Made by a program: the position numbers and the translations under genes
Assembly: GCA_965276635.1 (NCBI GenBank)
Contig: CBDIBC010000005.1
Location: forward strand, 1,612,001 to 1,676,000
Reading direction: 5' to 3'
DNA from: CBDIBC01 sp965276635
GTDB lineage: Bacteria; Actinomycetota; Acidimicrobiia; Acidimicrobiales; Palsa-688
Length of the DNA stretch: 64,000 nt
Part shown: positions 9,527 to 18,160 of the stretch, in pieces
Layout of the letters: each line of letters opens with the position of its first letter
Numbering within the stretch: position 1 is the stretch's first letter
Notes under the pieces: generated by a model
Database searches by the model: none
Told to the model about the DNA's origin: nothing
Seen by the model: the letters and a program-made list of their open reading frames with translations, nothing else

Positions 9527-9790
9527 ATGCCCACCACAGACGAACCGATCGAGACCGAGCGCTCGATCGAGATTGCCAGCAGGCCAGCCGGGGATCGTCA
9601 CCCCGCCGTACCCATCGGCGAGCGGCTCGCCCTCAGCGTGGAGGAAGCCGCCTTGTTGGGCATCTCCCGCGACCTGGCCTACGACCTGGTCGCCCGGGCA
9701 GAGCTTCCCTCGGTCCGTCTCGGCCGACGACTGGTCGTGCCCCGCCGGGCGCTGGAAGACGCACTGGGGCGGCTGGCCGAGGCCGGGTGA
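9527..9790 (+). CDS. Small helix-turn-helix protein, excisionase (Xis) type
   Basis: An 87-aa protein with a clear ribosome-binding site (aaggag, 7 bp before ATG 9527). The C-terminal half LSVEEAALLGISRDLAYDLV followed by LPSVRLGRRLVVPRRALEDAL is the MerR/HTH_17 fold of recombination directionality factors. Such proteins bind att DNA and tip the integrase toward excision; some act as repressors. The gene is convergent with the integrase and their 3' ends overlap by 112 bp (9679-9790), so they are not in the common xis-int tandem order. It is divergent from the MNT gene. Confidence 0.8.
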   Translation: MPTTDEPIETERSIEIASRPAGDRHPAVPIGERLALSVEEAALLGISRDLAYDLVARAELPSVRLGRRLVVPRRALEDALGRLAEAG

Positions 9791-10920
9791 ACGCCGGCCA
9801 GGGCTTGGCCGATGGCGTCAGCCGCATCGCGGTCGGCGGTGTCGAGGAAATGGGCGTAGGTCCGGAGCGTGATGCCCGGATTGGCGTGGCCGAGACGCCC
9901 CGCGATGGTGCGCACGCCGACTCCTTGTCCGGCCAGCGTGGTGGCGGCGAAGTGGCGGAGGGCGTGGAAGGTCACGGGCTGCAGGCCGGTGCGGTCGCGC
10001 AGTGAACGGAAGGCGCCGGTCACCCGGTCCGGCCGGTAGGGAGTGGAGCCGTCGAGGCCCTGGGACCACACGTAGGCGTCCGGTCCGAGCACGACGCCGG
10101 CCAACCGGGAGCGCTCCTTGGCGCGACGAAGGTGCTCGGCCAGGACGTCGACGGTGGATTCGTCGAGGGCGATGCGACGCGCCTGGTGGGTCTTGGGATC
10201 CTTGACCGCCACCTCCCCACCGGCGTCGGAGATCGACCGAGCGAAGGTGGCGGTGGCGGCATCGAGGTCGACGTCGCTCCAGCGCAGCCCGCACAGCTCA
10301 CCTCGTCTCGCTCCGGTGGTGGCGGCAGCGTAGATCAAGCAGCCCAGGTCGGGGTGGTCCTCTACGCAGGCGTCGACTAGCCGGCGCAGCTCGGCGAGGC
10401 TGGGTGGACGGATCTCTCGGCCTCTCGGTGACGGCGGCGAGGCCCGCACGATTGGGTTGAGATCGATCCAGCCCCACCGGATCGCCTGTCTGAAGGCGGC
10501 CGAGAGGATGGCGTGGCTCTTGCGCACCGTGCGCGCACTCAGACCGCGGCGTTGGAGCTGGCCGTAGAACGCGTCGAGCGTGGCCCCGTCCACCTTGGCG
10601 ATCTCGACGCGCCCCAGCCTCGGCTTGATGTTCACGTCGATGGCGGAGCGGTAGCGCACGAGGGTGGACGCCGCCCGGCCCTGGGTCTCGATGTGGGCCA
10701 TCCACCGGTCCAGTAGTTCCTCGACGGTGTGACGACCGCGCTGGCGGTGGCCGCCGCGCTCGATCTCCGCCACTAGCTCGGCCGAGGCCCGCTGGGCGTC
10801 GCGCTTGCCCCCGTTGACGTACCGCTGGGCGTAGCGATAGCGGCCGGTCTCGGGGTCCCTGCCGAGTGAGACGCGGACCTGCCAGACCTTCGGTCCTCGC
10901 TGGCGGATGCTGCCACGCAC
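9679..10920 (-). CDS. int: Tyrosine-type site-specific integrase
   Basis: A 413-aa phage/ICE-type integrase. It has an N-terminal Arm-binding-like region (GSIRQRGPKVWQVRVSLG), a SAM-like core-binding domain (TVEELLDRWMAH...STLVRYRSAI), and a catalytic domain with the first Arg in TTGARRGELCGL, the HxLRH box in TFHALRHFAATTL, His in LGHANPG and the Tyr nucleophile in TLRTYAHFL. It starts with GTG at 10920, 83 bp from the 3' end of tRNA-Ser(UGA), the usual position for an integrase using a tRNA 3' end as attB. About 45 residues of Ser/Arg-rich tail lie antisense to the xis gene. The product should integrate and excise the island; I found no second att copy in the window. Confidence 0.92.
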   Translation of the reverse strand: MRGSIRQRGPKVWQVRVSLGRDPETGRYRYAQRYVNGGKRDAQRASAELVAEIERGGHRQRGRHTVEELLDRWMAHIETQGRAASTLVRYRSAIDVNIKPRLGRVEIAKVDGATLDAFYGQLQRRGLSARTVRKSHAILSAAFRQAIRWGWIDLNPIVRASPPSPRGREIRPPSLAELRRLVDACVEDHPDLGCLIYAAATTGARRGELCGLRWSDVDLDAATATFARSISDAGGEVAVKDPKTHQARRIALDESTVDVLAEHLRRAKERSRLAGVVLGPDAYVWSQGLDGSTPYRPDRVTGAFRSLRDRTGLQPVTFHALRHFAATTLAGQGVGVRTIAGRLGHANPGITLRTYAHFLDTADRDAADAIGQALAGVHPASASRPSASSSARRGTTSRRPRRTEGSSARATRS

Positions 10921-11002
10921 GACTGCAACGGATTATGGCCATTTTATGGCCAATCGAGCCGGAGTAGGGAGAGTCGCTCGGATCAAAAATAGCCTCTGAC
11001 TG

Positions 11003-11087
11003 CGGAGGGAGAGGGATTCGAACCCCCGGGGACTTGCATCCCAAGGCTTTTCAAGAGCCTCGCATTCGGCCGCTCTGCCATCCCTCC
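11003..11087 (-). tRNA. tRNA-Ser (anticodon TGA)
   Basis: The minus strand folds as an 85-nt class II tRNA: acceptor GGAGGGA paired with TCCCTCC, anticodon stem AGGCT/AGCCT with loop CTTGAAA, a long variable arm, and T arm GGGGGTTCGAATCCC. The 3' CCA is not encoded (GCA follows). The integrase begins next to the 3' end, so this is the likely attachment site of the island. Confidence 0.93.
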
Positions 11088-11103
11088 CGGCTGCTGGAGG
11101 AGC

Positions 11104-11745
11104 CTACTGGCGGGTGTCGCCCCACCCGTCCCAGTAGGTGACGTCTTCGACAGGGGGGCGTGAGGCGGGCTTGAAGTCGGTGCCGACGGTGTAGGCAACG
11201 GGCAGCAGGGCCACCTGGGTGAAGTCCTCCGGGATACCCAGCAAGGCCGCCACCTCCGCTTCTTTGGCCACGTGCATCGTCGTCCACACCGATCCGAGGC
11301 CCCGGCTGCGCAACGCCAGCACGAAGCTCCACGCGGCCGGGATGATGGAGCCGTACAGCGCGGCGGCGCTCCGGTTGACGTCCTCGACGCGCCCCTGGAC
11401 ACAGGGGATCACGTGCACGGGCACGCGGCCGAGGATCTCGCTCAGGTACAGGGCGCTCTCGTACACCCGTTTGGTCTGCGGATCGTCGTCGGTCCTGGCG
11501 GCCGCCGAGCGGAGGTAGTCCGCACCGATCGAGGTGTAGATCCGCGCCAGCTCGGCCCGCTTGTCGGCGTCGGTGACCACCAGCCAACGCCATGTCTGGC
11601 TGTTCGACGCGGTCGGGGCCTGGATGGCGAGGCGGAGGCAGTCGAGGATGACCTCGGGCTCTACGGGGCGGTCGAGGTCGAGGCGCTTGCGTACGGCTCG
11701 GGTGGTCGACAGCAGATGGTCGGTGACGGCGGTGTCCAGCTCCAT
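11104..11745 (-). CDS. Nitroreductase family FMN oxidoreductase
   Basis: A 213-aa protein that begins with the nitroreductase signature TTRAVRKRLDLDRPV and ILDCLRLAIQAPTASNSQTW (FMN-contacting residues), and later has RGLGSVWTTMHVAKEAEVAALLGIPEDF, the usual second half of the flavin site. Members reduce nitro groups, enals or flavins with NAD(P)H; the substrate cannot be read from sequence. It follows pheA on the same strand after 9 bp, so co-transcription is likely. It ends 17 bp from the tRNA-Ser gene. Confidence 0.85.
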   Translation of the reverse strand: MELDTAVTDHLLSTTRAVRKRLDLDRPVEPEVILDCLRLAIQAPTASNSQTWRWLVVTDADKRAELARIYTSIGADYLRSAAARTDDDPQTKRVYESALYLSEILGRVPVHVIPCVQGRVEDVNRSAAALYGSIIPAAWSFVLALRSRGLGSVWTTMHVAKEAEVAALLGIPEDFTQVALLPVAYTVGTDFKPASRPPVEDVTYWDGWGDTRQ

Positions 11746-11754
11746 GGTGTGGTG

Positions 11755-12714
11755 TCACTCCTCGTTTTCGTGGATGAGGTCCTGCAGTTCGGCGATCCAG
11801 CGGTCGGCGGCCTGCCAGGCCTGGTGGGCGTCTCGGCGGATGGCCGGGCCGTGCTCGCCCGCCGCCGGGTACGACCCCAGGAACCGCACCTCGCGCAGGG
11901 TGGCATGCAGGTCCCTGAGGCAGTCGGCGACCACCTCGTCGGCCACGTGGCCCTCGAAGTCGATGACGAAGCAGTAGTCGCCGAGCCGGTGCTTGGTCGG
12001 GCGGGACTCCAGCTTCACCAGGTTGATGTCGCGAGCCGAGAACTGGCCAAGGATGCCGTGCAGGCTGCCCGGTCGGTTGGCGGACTGGAAGCACACGATG
12101 CTCGTCTTGTCGTGGCCGGTGGGGGCCGGGATGCCCTGGCTCGGGGGGCCGACGAGCACGAATCGGGTCAGGTTGTCGGGCGAGTCCTCCACGTGGGGGA
12201 CGGCGAGCGCTAGGCCGTAGCGCTCCCCGGCCACCGCCGGGCCGATGGCGGCCACGAGCCGGTTGCCGCGCTCGGCGACCAGCCGGGCGGCCTCGGCGGT
12301 CGACGGGGCGGCACGCTCGACGGCATCGGGGAGGTGGGCCGCCAGCCAGCGCCGGCACTGGGCGATGGCGATCGGGATGGAGACCACCTCGGTCAGGGCG
12401 TCGACGTCGGCCCCTGGGACGGTGAGGAGATTCTGGGTGACGGGGAGGACCGCCTCGCGCACGATCAGCAGGGACTGGTCGAACACCAGCCCGTCGAGGG
12501 CGACCGACACGGTCCCCTCGATGGAGTTCTCCAGGGCCACGAATCCCAGATCCACTTGGCCGGAGGTGACGGCGTCGAGGACATGGACAAAGGACGGCAG
12601 TGGCGTCAGCTCCCCCGCGGCCAGTGTCGGCTCGCGGCGGAGGGCCTCCTCGGTGAAGGTACCGAGGGGACCGAGGAAACCGATCCGGGTAGCGGAAGAG
12701 ACGGACCCGACCAT
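11755..12714 (-). CDS. pheA: Prephenate dehydratase (Phe biosynthesis)
   Basis: Converts prephenate to phenylpyruvate. Residues from the ATG at 12714 read RIGFLGPLGTFTEEAL (start of the dehydratase domain), VALENSIEGTVSV, and the catalytic TRF motif in NLTRFVLVG; then an ACT domain with RPGSLHGILGQFSARDINLVK and LESRPTK, the Phe-binding allosteric site. At about 319 aa it is the normal size of a monofunctional enzyme. An ATG at 12738 is in frame but would overlap the divergent larB start; 12714 places the conserved domain nearer the N-terminus. The ACT domain implies feedback inhibition by phenylalanine. Confidence 0.93.
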   Translation of the reverse strand: MVGSVSSATRIGFLGPLGTFTEEALRREPTLAAGELTPLPSFVHVLDAVTSGQVDLGFVALENSIEGTVSVALDGLVFDQSLLIVREAVLPVTQNLLTVPGADVDALTEVVSIPIAIAQCRRWLAAHLPDAVERAAPSTAEAARLVAERGNRLVAAIGPAVAGERYGLALAVPHVEDSPDNLTRFVLVGPPSQGIPAPTGHDKTSIVCFQSANRPGSLHGILGQFSARDINLVKLESRPTKHRLGDYCFVIDFEGHVADEVVADCLRDLHATLREVRFLGSYPAAGEHGPAIRRDAHQAWQAADRWIAELQDLIHENEE

Positions 12715-12736
12715 GGGCGGGCAGGATAGGGCGGTC

Positions 12737-13495
12737 ATGGAAGCTCCTGCGCTCCGCCAGCTGCTCGACGACGTCCGCTCGGGCGCCGTCGACCCTGACG
12801 AGGCCGTCCGGGTGCTGCGGCGGCTCCCCTTCGCCGACCTGGGCTACGCCAAGGTCGACCACCACCGGGCGCTGCGCCAGGGGCGCCCCGAGGCGGTGTA
12901 CGCACCGGGCAAGACGCCGGGAGCCTGTGCCGGGATCGTCGCCGAGCTGCTCGGCGAGGAGGGGGGCGGCCCGGTCGTGCTCAGCCGGGCCGATCCCGAC
13001 CAGCTGGCTGCGTGCACACGGGTCGCCCCCGGGGCGACGGTCACCGGCTCGACGGTGGTGTGGCGGGCCGCGCCGCCCAGGGGCGAGCAAGTGGTCGTGG
13101 TCACTGCCGGCACCGCGGACCTCCCGGTCGCCGTCGAGTGTCGGGCCACCCTGGCCGCCTTCGGCTTCGGGTCGACCCTGGTGGCCGATGTCGGTGTCGC
13201 CGGCCTGCACCGGCTGCTGTCGGTCGTCGACGATCTGGAGCGGGCCGACGCGGTCGTGGTGGTAGCCGGCATGGAGGGCGCCCTGGCCAGCGTGGTCGGC
13301 GGCCTGGTGGCCGTGCCGGTCGTCGCCGTGCCCACCAGCGTCGGATACGGCTCGTCGCTGGAAGGGGTCACCGCGTTGCTGGCCATGCTGTCGAGCTGCG
13401 CCGCAGGCGTGACCGTCGTCGGCGTCGACAACGGCTTCGGTGCCGCCCACGCCATCGCCCGCCTCTGGCCGGTCCCGGTGCGAGCCGCTCCGTGA
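12737..13495 (+). CDS. larB: LarB: pyridinium biscarboxylate synthase of the nickel-pincer cofactor
   Basis: LarB carboxylates and hydrolyses nicotinic acid adenine dinucleotide to make the biscarboxylate precursor of the nickel-pincer nucleotide. The 252-aa product has the LarB N-terminus (LRRLPFADLGYAKVDHHRAL, RPEAVYAPGKTPGACAGIVA) and an AIR-carboxylase (PurE)-like C-terminal domain (VVTAGTADLPVAVECRATL, AFGF, VVVVAGMEGALASVVGGLV, VPTSVGYGSSLEGVTALLAM). The ATG at 12737 opens opposite pheA. The stop overlaps the larC GTG by 4 bp, so the two are translationally coupled. Confidence 0.92.
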   Translation: MEAPALRQLLDDVRSGAVDPDEAVRVLRRLPFADLGYAKVDHHRALRQGRPEAVYAPGKTPGACAGIVAELLGEEGGGPVVLSRADPDQLAACTRVAPGATVTGSTVVWRAAPPRGEQVVVVTAGTADLPVAVECRATLAAFGFGSTLVADVGVAGLHRLLSVVDDLERADAVVVVAGMEGALASVVGGLVAVPVVAVPTSVGYGSSLEGVTALLAMLSSCAAGVTVVGVDNGFGAAHAIARLWPVPVRAAP

Positions 13496-14718
13496 CGACC
13501 GTGGCCTGGTGGCACTGCTTCTCCGGTATCGCTGGGGACATGGCGCTCGGCAGCCTGGTCGACGCCGGGGCCGATCTCGCCGTGGTGGAGCGGGAGTTGG
13601 CGGCCCTGCCGGTCGGTGGCTGGACGATCGAAGCCGTGCCGGTGATGCGCGCCGGGCTGGCCTGCACCCAGGTCGTGGTAGACGTCCAGGAGACATCGGT
13701 GGTCAGGACCTACGCCCACATCGAGGGGCTGCTCACCGAGGCCCGCCTGCCCGAGCGCCCCCGTCGGCGCGCCCTGGCGGCGTTCCGCCGGCTGGCGGAT
13801 GCCGAAGGTCGACTCCACCGCCGCCCCCGCTCGCAGGTCCACTTCCACGAGGTGGGCAGCACCGACGCCATCGTCGACATCGTCGGCACCTGCGTGGCTC
13901 TGGAGCTCCTCGACGTGGACCGGATCTGCGTCAGCCCCATCGCCCAGGGCACGGGACTGATCCGATCGGCCCACGGCCTGCTGCCGAACCCAGCCCCCGC
14001 CGTGGTCGAGCTGCTCGGCGGGGCGCCGACCTACGGAACCGACATCGCCGCCGAGCTCACCACGCCGACGGGCGCGGCGCTGGTGGCGGGTCTGGCTTCG
14101 GACTTCGGCCCGATGCCAGCCATGACGATCCGGTCGTCGGGCTTCGGGGCCGGCTCCCGTGACCGGGACGGTATGGCGAACGCCGTCCAGGTGGTGGTCG
14201 GCGAGGCCGCAGCGCGCGCCGGCAGGCACGACCAGGGCCAGCCCCTCGCGCTCATGGAGGCGAATGTCGACGATGTCACCGGTGAGATCCTCGGCCACGT
14301 CATCGCCCAGCTGTTGACTGCAGGAGCGCTCGACGCCTGGGTGACGCCCGTCGTGGGGAAGAAGGGTCGTCCCGCCCATGTGGTGAGCACCCTGGTCGAC
14401 GACGCCCACGTCCCTGCACTTCGCACGCTGCTCCTGGCCGAGACAGGCAGCCTGGGCGTACGGATAACCCCGCTGCGCCGCTGGGCGTCCGCGCGAGCCA
14501 TGGACGAGGTGATGGTGGACCGCTTCCCCGTGCGCGTCAAGCGCAGCGTCGGGCGCATCAAGGCGGAGTACGACGATGTCGTCCGGGTGGCGGCCGCCCT
14601 CTCGCTGCCGGCCCGGGAGGTGGCCCGTCGCGCCGAGGAGGCCGCCCACGCCGCCAGCCGACCGTCGCCCGACCACCCTGCGGGCCAGGGATCGCCAGGC
14701 CCGACCGGCCCGGCCTGA
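13492..14718 (+). CDS. larC: LarC: nickel insertion protein for the nickel-pincer cofactor
   Basis: LarC inserts Ni into pyridinium bis-thiocarboxylate mononucleotide using CTP. The 408-aa protein starts at GTG 13492 (WWHCFSGIAGDMALGSLVDAG, the family signature), with VHFHEVGSTDAIVDIVGTC, ELTTPTGAAL and a C-terminal domain containing EANVDDVTGEILGHV and KKGRPAHVVSTL. It is one uninterrupted gene, whereas some species make LarC by a frameshift between larC1 and larC2. LarE and the racemase LarA are not in the window. The last 25 residues are Pro/Ser-rich and poorly conserved in character. Confidence 0.92.
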   Translation: MTTVAWWHCFSGIAGDMALGSLVDAGADLAVVERELAALPVGGWTIEAVPVMRAGLACTQVVVDVQETSVVRTYAHIEGLLTEARLPERPRRRALAAFRRLADAEGRLHRRPRSQVHFHEVGSTDAIVDIVGTCVALELLDVDRICVSPIAQGTGLIRSAHGLLPNPAPAVVELLGGAPTYGTDIAAELTTPTGAALVAGLASDFGPMPAMTIRSSGFGAGSRDRDGMANAVQVVVGEAAARAGRHDQGQPLALMEANVDDVTGEILGHVIAQLLTAGALDAWVTPVVGKKGRPAHVVSTLVDDAHVPALRTLLLAETGSLGVRITPLRRWASARAMDEVMVDRFPVRVKRSVGRIKAEYDDVVRVAAALSLPAREVARRAEEAAHAASRPSPDHPAGQGSPGPTGPA

Positions 14719-14733
14719 CCGACGCCCCGAGCC

Positions 14734-15624
14734 TCATCGAGCCCTATCGACGAGCGGTCGCTCCGTCGCCGCGGCATCCGCCCGCTGCAGCACGAGCCCC
14801 TCCCAGCCGTCGAGCACCGCCGTCTCCACCACGGCACAGCCGTCGTAGGCGCCGGCCACGTGCCGCCACTGCCCCGGCAACAGGCCGGCGAGAAGCAGGC
14901 GCGCCCCGGGCCGCACCGCCGCCACCACCGCCCGAGCCAGCTCGGCGTGCACACCAGCAGTCACGTTCACCAGGGCCAGGTCGAAGCCGGATCCCACCTC
15001 GGCCACCGGTGTCGAGCTGGCGACGACGAGGGAGGCGACGCCGTTGCGCTCGGCGTTGGCGCGCGTCACGCCCGCCGACTCGGGGTCGATGTCCACCGCC
15101 ACCACCGATGCCGCCCCCAGGCGGGCGGCGGCCACGGCCAGGATCCCGCTGCCCGTGCCCACGTCGAGCACCCGCCGGCCCGCCGGCCGGTCCCTGGCCA
15201 ACCAGCCCAGGACCAATCGGGTGCTGGCGTGGGATCCGCTGCCGAAGCACCACCCCGGATCGATGGCCACCACCACTTCGTCGCCCGCCACCGCCACCCA
15301 CGAGGGGGTGACGACCAGGTCGGGCGCCACCTGAACGGGCGCAGCGAACCGCCGCCAGGCGTCCCGCCAGGACCAGTCGGTGATCTCCACCAGCCGGGCG
15401 CCCAGCTCCTCCGCCACCCGCCGGGCCGCCTCCGGGGTCGGGTAGCTGGCGGTCAGCGTCACCGCGCCGTCGTCGTCCACCACGCCGACCGCGGTGGCCC
15501 CCGCGGCCCAGAATCGGTCGGCGGCGATGTCCGCACCGGCCCCGTCGCCCCGCCACTCCACCACCAGGTCGCCCACCACCCATTGTCCCACCCGTCCGGC
15601 TTTGCCCTCCCCATCGGCCATCAT
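14734..15624 (-). CDS. prmA: Ribosomal protein L11 methyltransferase-like protein
   Basis: A class I SAM methyltransferase of about 296 aa. An N-terminal substrate-recognition region includes TDWSWRDAWRRFAAPVQVAP and the FGSGSHASTRLVLGWL motif that marks PrmA. The SAM site follows: RRVLDVGTGSGILAVAAARLGA, VDIDPES, and LALVNVTAGVHAELA (an NxT variant of the NIL motif). In bacteria the enzyme trimethylates ribosomal protein L11. Two overlapping ATGs (15624, 15621) are possible starts, only 6-9 bp from the divergent ABC-F gene, so promoters must overlap the coding sequences. It converges with larC. Confidence 0.85.
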   Translation of the reverse strand: MMADGEGKAGRVGQWVVGDLVVEWRGDGAGADIAADRFWAAGATAVGVVDDDGAVTLTASYPTPEAARRVAEELGARLVEITDWSWRDAWRRFAAPVQVAPDLVVTPSWVAVAGDEVVVAIDPGWCFGSGSHASTRLVLGWLARDRPAGRRVLDVGTGSGILAVAAARLGAASVVAVDIDPESAGVTRANAERNGVASLVVASSTPVAEVGSGFDLALVNVTAGVHAELARAVVAAVRPGARLLLAGLLPGQWRHVAGAYDGCAVVETAVLDGWEGLVLQRADAAATERPLVDRAR

Positions 15625-15630
15625 GGAGGG

Positions 15631-17223
15631 ATGCTCCAGGCCCAACAGCTGCGCGTCGAGGTGGGTGGTCGCGCCACCCTGGTCGACGCCAGCTTCACCG
15701 TGCGGGCCGGGGACAAGGTCGGCCTGGTCGGGCGTAACGGAGCCGGCAAGACCAGCATGCTCAAGGTCATCGGCGGTGAGGACCCGGCCGCCGGGGGCTC
15801 CGTCGTCCAACGCGGGCAACTGGGGTTCCTCACCCAGGACCCCCGGCGGCTGCGTGAGGTCACCGACTCGACCGGCCTGGCCTACGTGCTCTCCGGTCGC
15901 CAGCTCGACGCCATGGCCCAGCGCCTGGAGAAGCTGCGCCTGGCCATGGAGGAGGACCCGTCGGACCGGGCCATCGCCCGCTACGGACGGGCCGAGGAGG
16001 CCTTCCGCGACGCCGGCGGCTACGCCGCCGAGTCCGAGGTCCGCTCGCTCGTGGCCGGCCTGGGGTTGACCGACGGCCGCATCGACCTGCCCATCGACGT
16101 GCTCTCCGGCGGCGAGCGCCGGCGCGTCGAGCTGGCCCGCATCCTCTTCGCCGGCAGCGACATCCTGCTCCTCGACGAACCGACCAACCACCTCGACAGC
16201 GACGCCAAGGCCTGGCTCATGGGCTTCCTGCGCACCTACCGGGGTGCCCTGCTCGTCGTCAGTCACGACCTGGAGCTGCTCGACGAGGCCATCACCCGGG
16301 TCCTGCACCTCGACGAGGGCGAGCTCGTCGAGTACAAGGGCACCTACAGCCAGTACCGCAGCGCCCGGGCCGCCGACGAGATCCGCCTGGCCAAGCTGGT
16401 CGACCGCCAGCAGTCCGAGATCAAGCGCCTGTCGACCCTGGCCGACTCTATGCGACACCAGACCGCGAAGCGGGCCCGCGTCGCCAAGAGCCTCGACAAG
16501 CGGGTGTCACGCCTGTCGGCGAGCGCCGCCACCGGCCCCGGCCACGGCGACCACCGCTACAAGGTGAACTTCCCGACCCCGCCCCACAGCGGCCGTATCA
16601 ACCTGGAGGCCGCCCACCTGTCGAAGGCCTACGGCGGCCCCCCCGTCTTCGAAGACGTCAGCTTCGCCGTCGAGCGCGGCCAACGGCTGCTCATCATGGG
16701 CCTCAACGGGGCGGGCAAGACCAGCCTCCTGCGCATCCTGGCCGAGCAGGCCGAGCCGTCCACCGGTACCTGGCACACCGGGCTGAACGTGTCCGTCGGC
16801 TATTACGCCCAGGAGCACGAGGGCATCCGGCCCGGGGTGGGGGTGCTCGAGCACATGCGCGAGCGCAGTCGGGCACCCGAGCGAGACCTCCGAGCCCTGC
16901 TCGGCATGTTCGGGCTGTTCGGCGACGTCGCCTTCCAGGACGCCTCGACCCTCTCCGGGGGCGAGAAGACCAAGCTGGCCCTGGCCCAGCTGGTCGCCGG
17001 CGCCCACAACCTGCTGCTCCTCGACGAGCCGACGAACAACCTGGACCCGCCCTCCCGCTCGGCCATCGCCCAGGCCCTGGCCGCCTGGCCGGGGACCATG
17101 ATCCTGGTCAGCCACGACGTCGGTTTCGTCAGCGAGCTGGCCCCCGACCGGGTGCTGCTCCTGCCCGACGGGACCGAGGACGCCTGGAACGACGACATGC
17201 TCGACCTGGTGGCCATGGCCTGA
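15631..17223 (+). CDS. ABC-F family ATPase (ribosome-associated)
   Basis: A 530-aa protein with two ABC ATPase domains and no transmembrane segments, the ABC-F architecture. Domain 1 has Walker A GLVGRNGAGKTS, signature LSGGERRRVELA and Walker B LLLDEPTNHLD. A charged interdomain linker (about 250-330, KLVDRQQSEIKRLSTLADSM) fits the P-site tRNA-interaction motif. Domain 2 has GLNGAGKTSLLRIL, LSGGEKTKLALAQ and LLLDEPTNNLDPPS. ABC-F proteins relieve ribosome stalling or protect against ribosome-targeting antibiotics; the exact subfamily is not decidable here. An aggg sequence precedes the ATG at 15631. Confidence 0.9.
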   Translation: MLQAQQLRVEVGGRATLVDASFTVRAGDKVGLVGRNGAGKTSMLKVIGGEDPAAGGSVVQRGQLGFLTQDPRRLREVTDSTGLAYVLSGRQLDAMAQRLEKLRLAMEEDPSDRAIARYGRAEEAFRDAGGYAAESEVRSLVAGLGLTDGRIDLPIDVLSGGERRRVELARILFAGSDILLLDEPTNHLDSDAKAWLMGFLRTYRGALLVVSHDLELLDEAITRVLHLDEGELVEYKGTYSQYRSARAADEIRLAKLVDRQQSEIKRLSTLADSMRHQTAKRARVAKSLDKRVSRLSASAATGPGHGDHRYKVNFPTPPHSGRINLEAAHLSKAYGGPPVFEDVSFAVERGQRLLIMGLNGAGKTSLLRILAEQAEPSTGTWHTGLNVSVGYYAQEHEGIRPGVGVLEHMRERSRAPERDLRALLGMFGLFGDVAFQDASTLSGGEKTKLALAQLVAGAHNLLLLDEPTNNLDPPSRSAIAQALAAWPGTMILVSHDVGFVSELAPDRVLLLPDGTEDAWNDDMLDLVAMA

Positions 17224-17314
17224 GGGGCTGCTCGTCCGTCGCAGTTGGTTGCGGAGCGGTGTCGTCGGCATAGCGCGACGAGGGCCTCGACAGGCGTCGG
17301 TAGGTTGGGGTCCC

Positions 17315-18160
17315 GTGCCCCCCGCCGACGCTGCCCCCGCTGCTGCCCCTCCCGCCGCCGACCCCGACGACCTGGCCCTGGCATTGGCGCTGGCCGACCG
17401 GGCCGATCAGCTCACCCAGGCCGCCTTCCGCCGCCAGGACCTGGTGGTGGAGACCAAGCCCGACCTGACGCCCGTCACCGAGGCCGACCGCGGCACCGAG
17501 GAAGCCCTGCGCCAGGCCCTGGCCGGCGCCCGCCCCGACGACGCCGTCCTCGGCGAGGAGCTCGGCACCACGCTCGGCACCACCGGGAGCGGGAACCGCC
17601 GTTGGATCATCGACCCGATCGACGGCACCAAGAGCTTCGTTCGCGGCATCCCCGCCTGGGCCACCCTCATCGCCCTGGAGGTGAACGGGAGCTTGACCGT
17701 CGGCGTGGCGTCCGCCCCAGCCCTGGGCCGGCGGTGGTGGGCCGGCCGCGGCCTGGGCGCCTTTGCGGGCAGCCCGACCGGTGGCCAGGCCTCGACCACG
17801 CCGATCGGGGTGTCGAAGATCCGCAACCTCGGCGACGCCCAGCTGTCCGGCTCGACGCTCGGCTACTGGGACGCCCATGGCGGGGTGGGACGGGTCGTGG
17901 CGCTGGCGTTGCGCTGCTGGCGCGATCGTGCCTTCGGTGACTTCTGGTCCCACGTCATGGTGGCCGAGGGAGCCTGCGACATCGGCCTCGACCCCGTCGC
18001 CTCGCTCTGGGACCTGGCTGCCGTGCAGGTGATCGTGGAGGAGGCCGGCGGCACGTTCACCGACCTCGACGGCGTGGCCCGGGCCGACGGCGGCTCGGGC
18101 ATCAGCACAAATGGCTTCCTCCACGACCAGACCCTGGCCATACTCACTGGTCGTGAGTGA
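17315..18160 (+). CDS. hisN: Inositol monophosphatase-family phosphatase, probable histidinol-phosphatase
   Basis: A 281-aa protein of the Mg-dependent IMPase fold: TPVTEADRGTEEALR, the metal-binding Glu pair in VLGEELG, the core motif WIIDPIDGTKSF followed by RGIPAWATLIAL, and the C-terminal metal Asp in ASLWDLAAVQVIVEEAGG. The RGIPAWATLIAL segment and WDLAA match actinobacterial HisN-type histidinol-phosphatases better than myo-inositol phosphatases. I placed the start at GTG 17315; the frame is open upstream. The stop overlaps the next gene by 8 bp. Confidence 0.8.
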   Translation: MPPADAAPAAAPPAADPDDLALALALADRADQLTQAAFRRQDLVVETKPDLTPVTEADRGTEEALRQALAGARPDDAVLGEELGTTLGTTGSGNRRWIIDPIDGTKSFVRGIPAWATLIALEVNGSLTVGVASAPALGRRWWAGRGLGAFAGSPTGGQASTTPIGVSKIRNLGDAQLSGSTLGYWDAHGGVGRVVALALRCWRDRAFGDFWSHVMVAEGACDIGLDPVASLWDLAAVQVIVEEAGGTFTDLDGVARADGGSGISTNGFLHDQTLAILTGRE

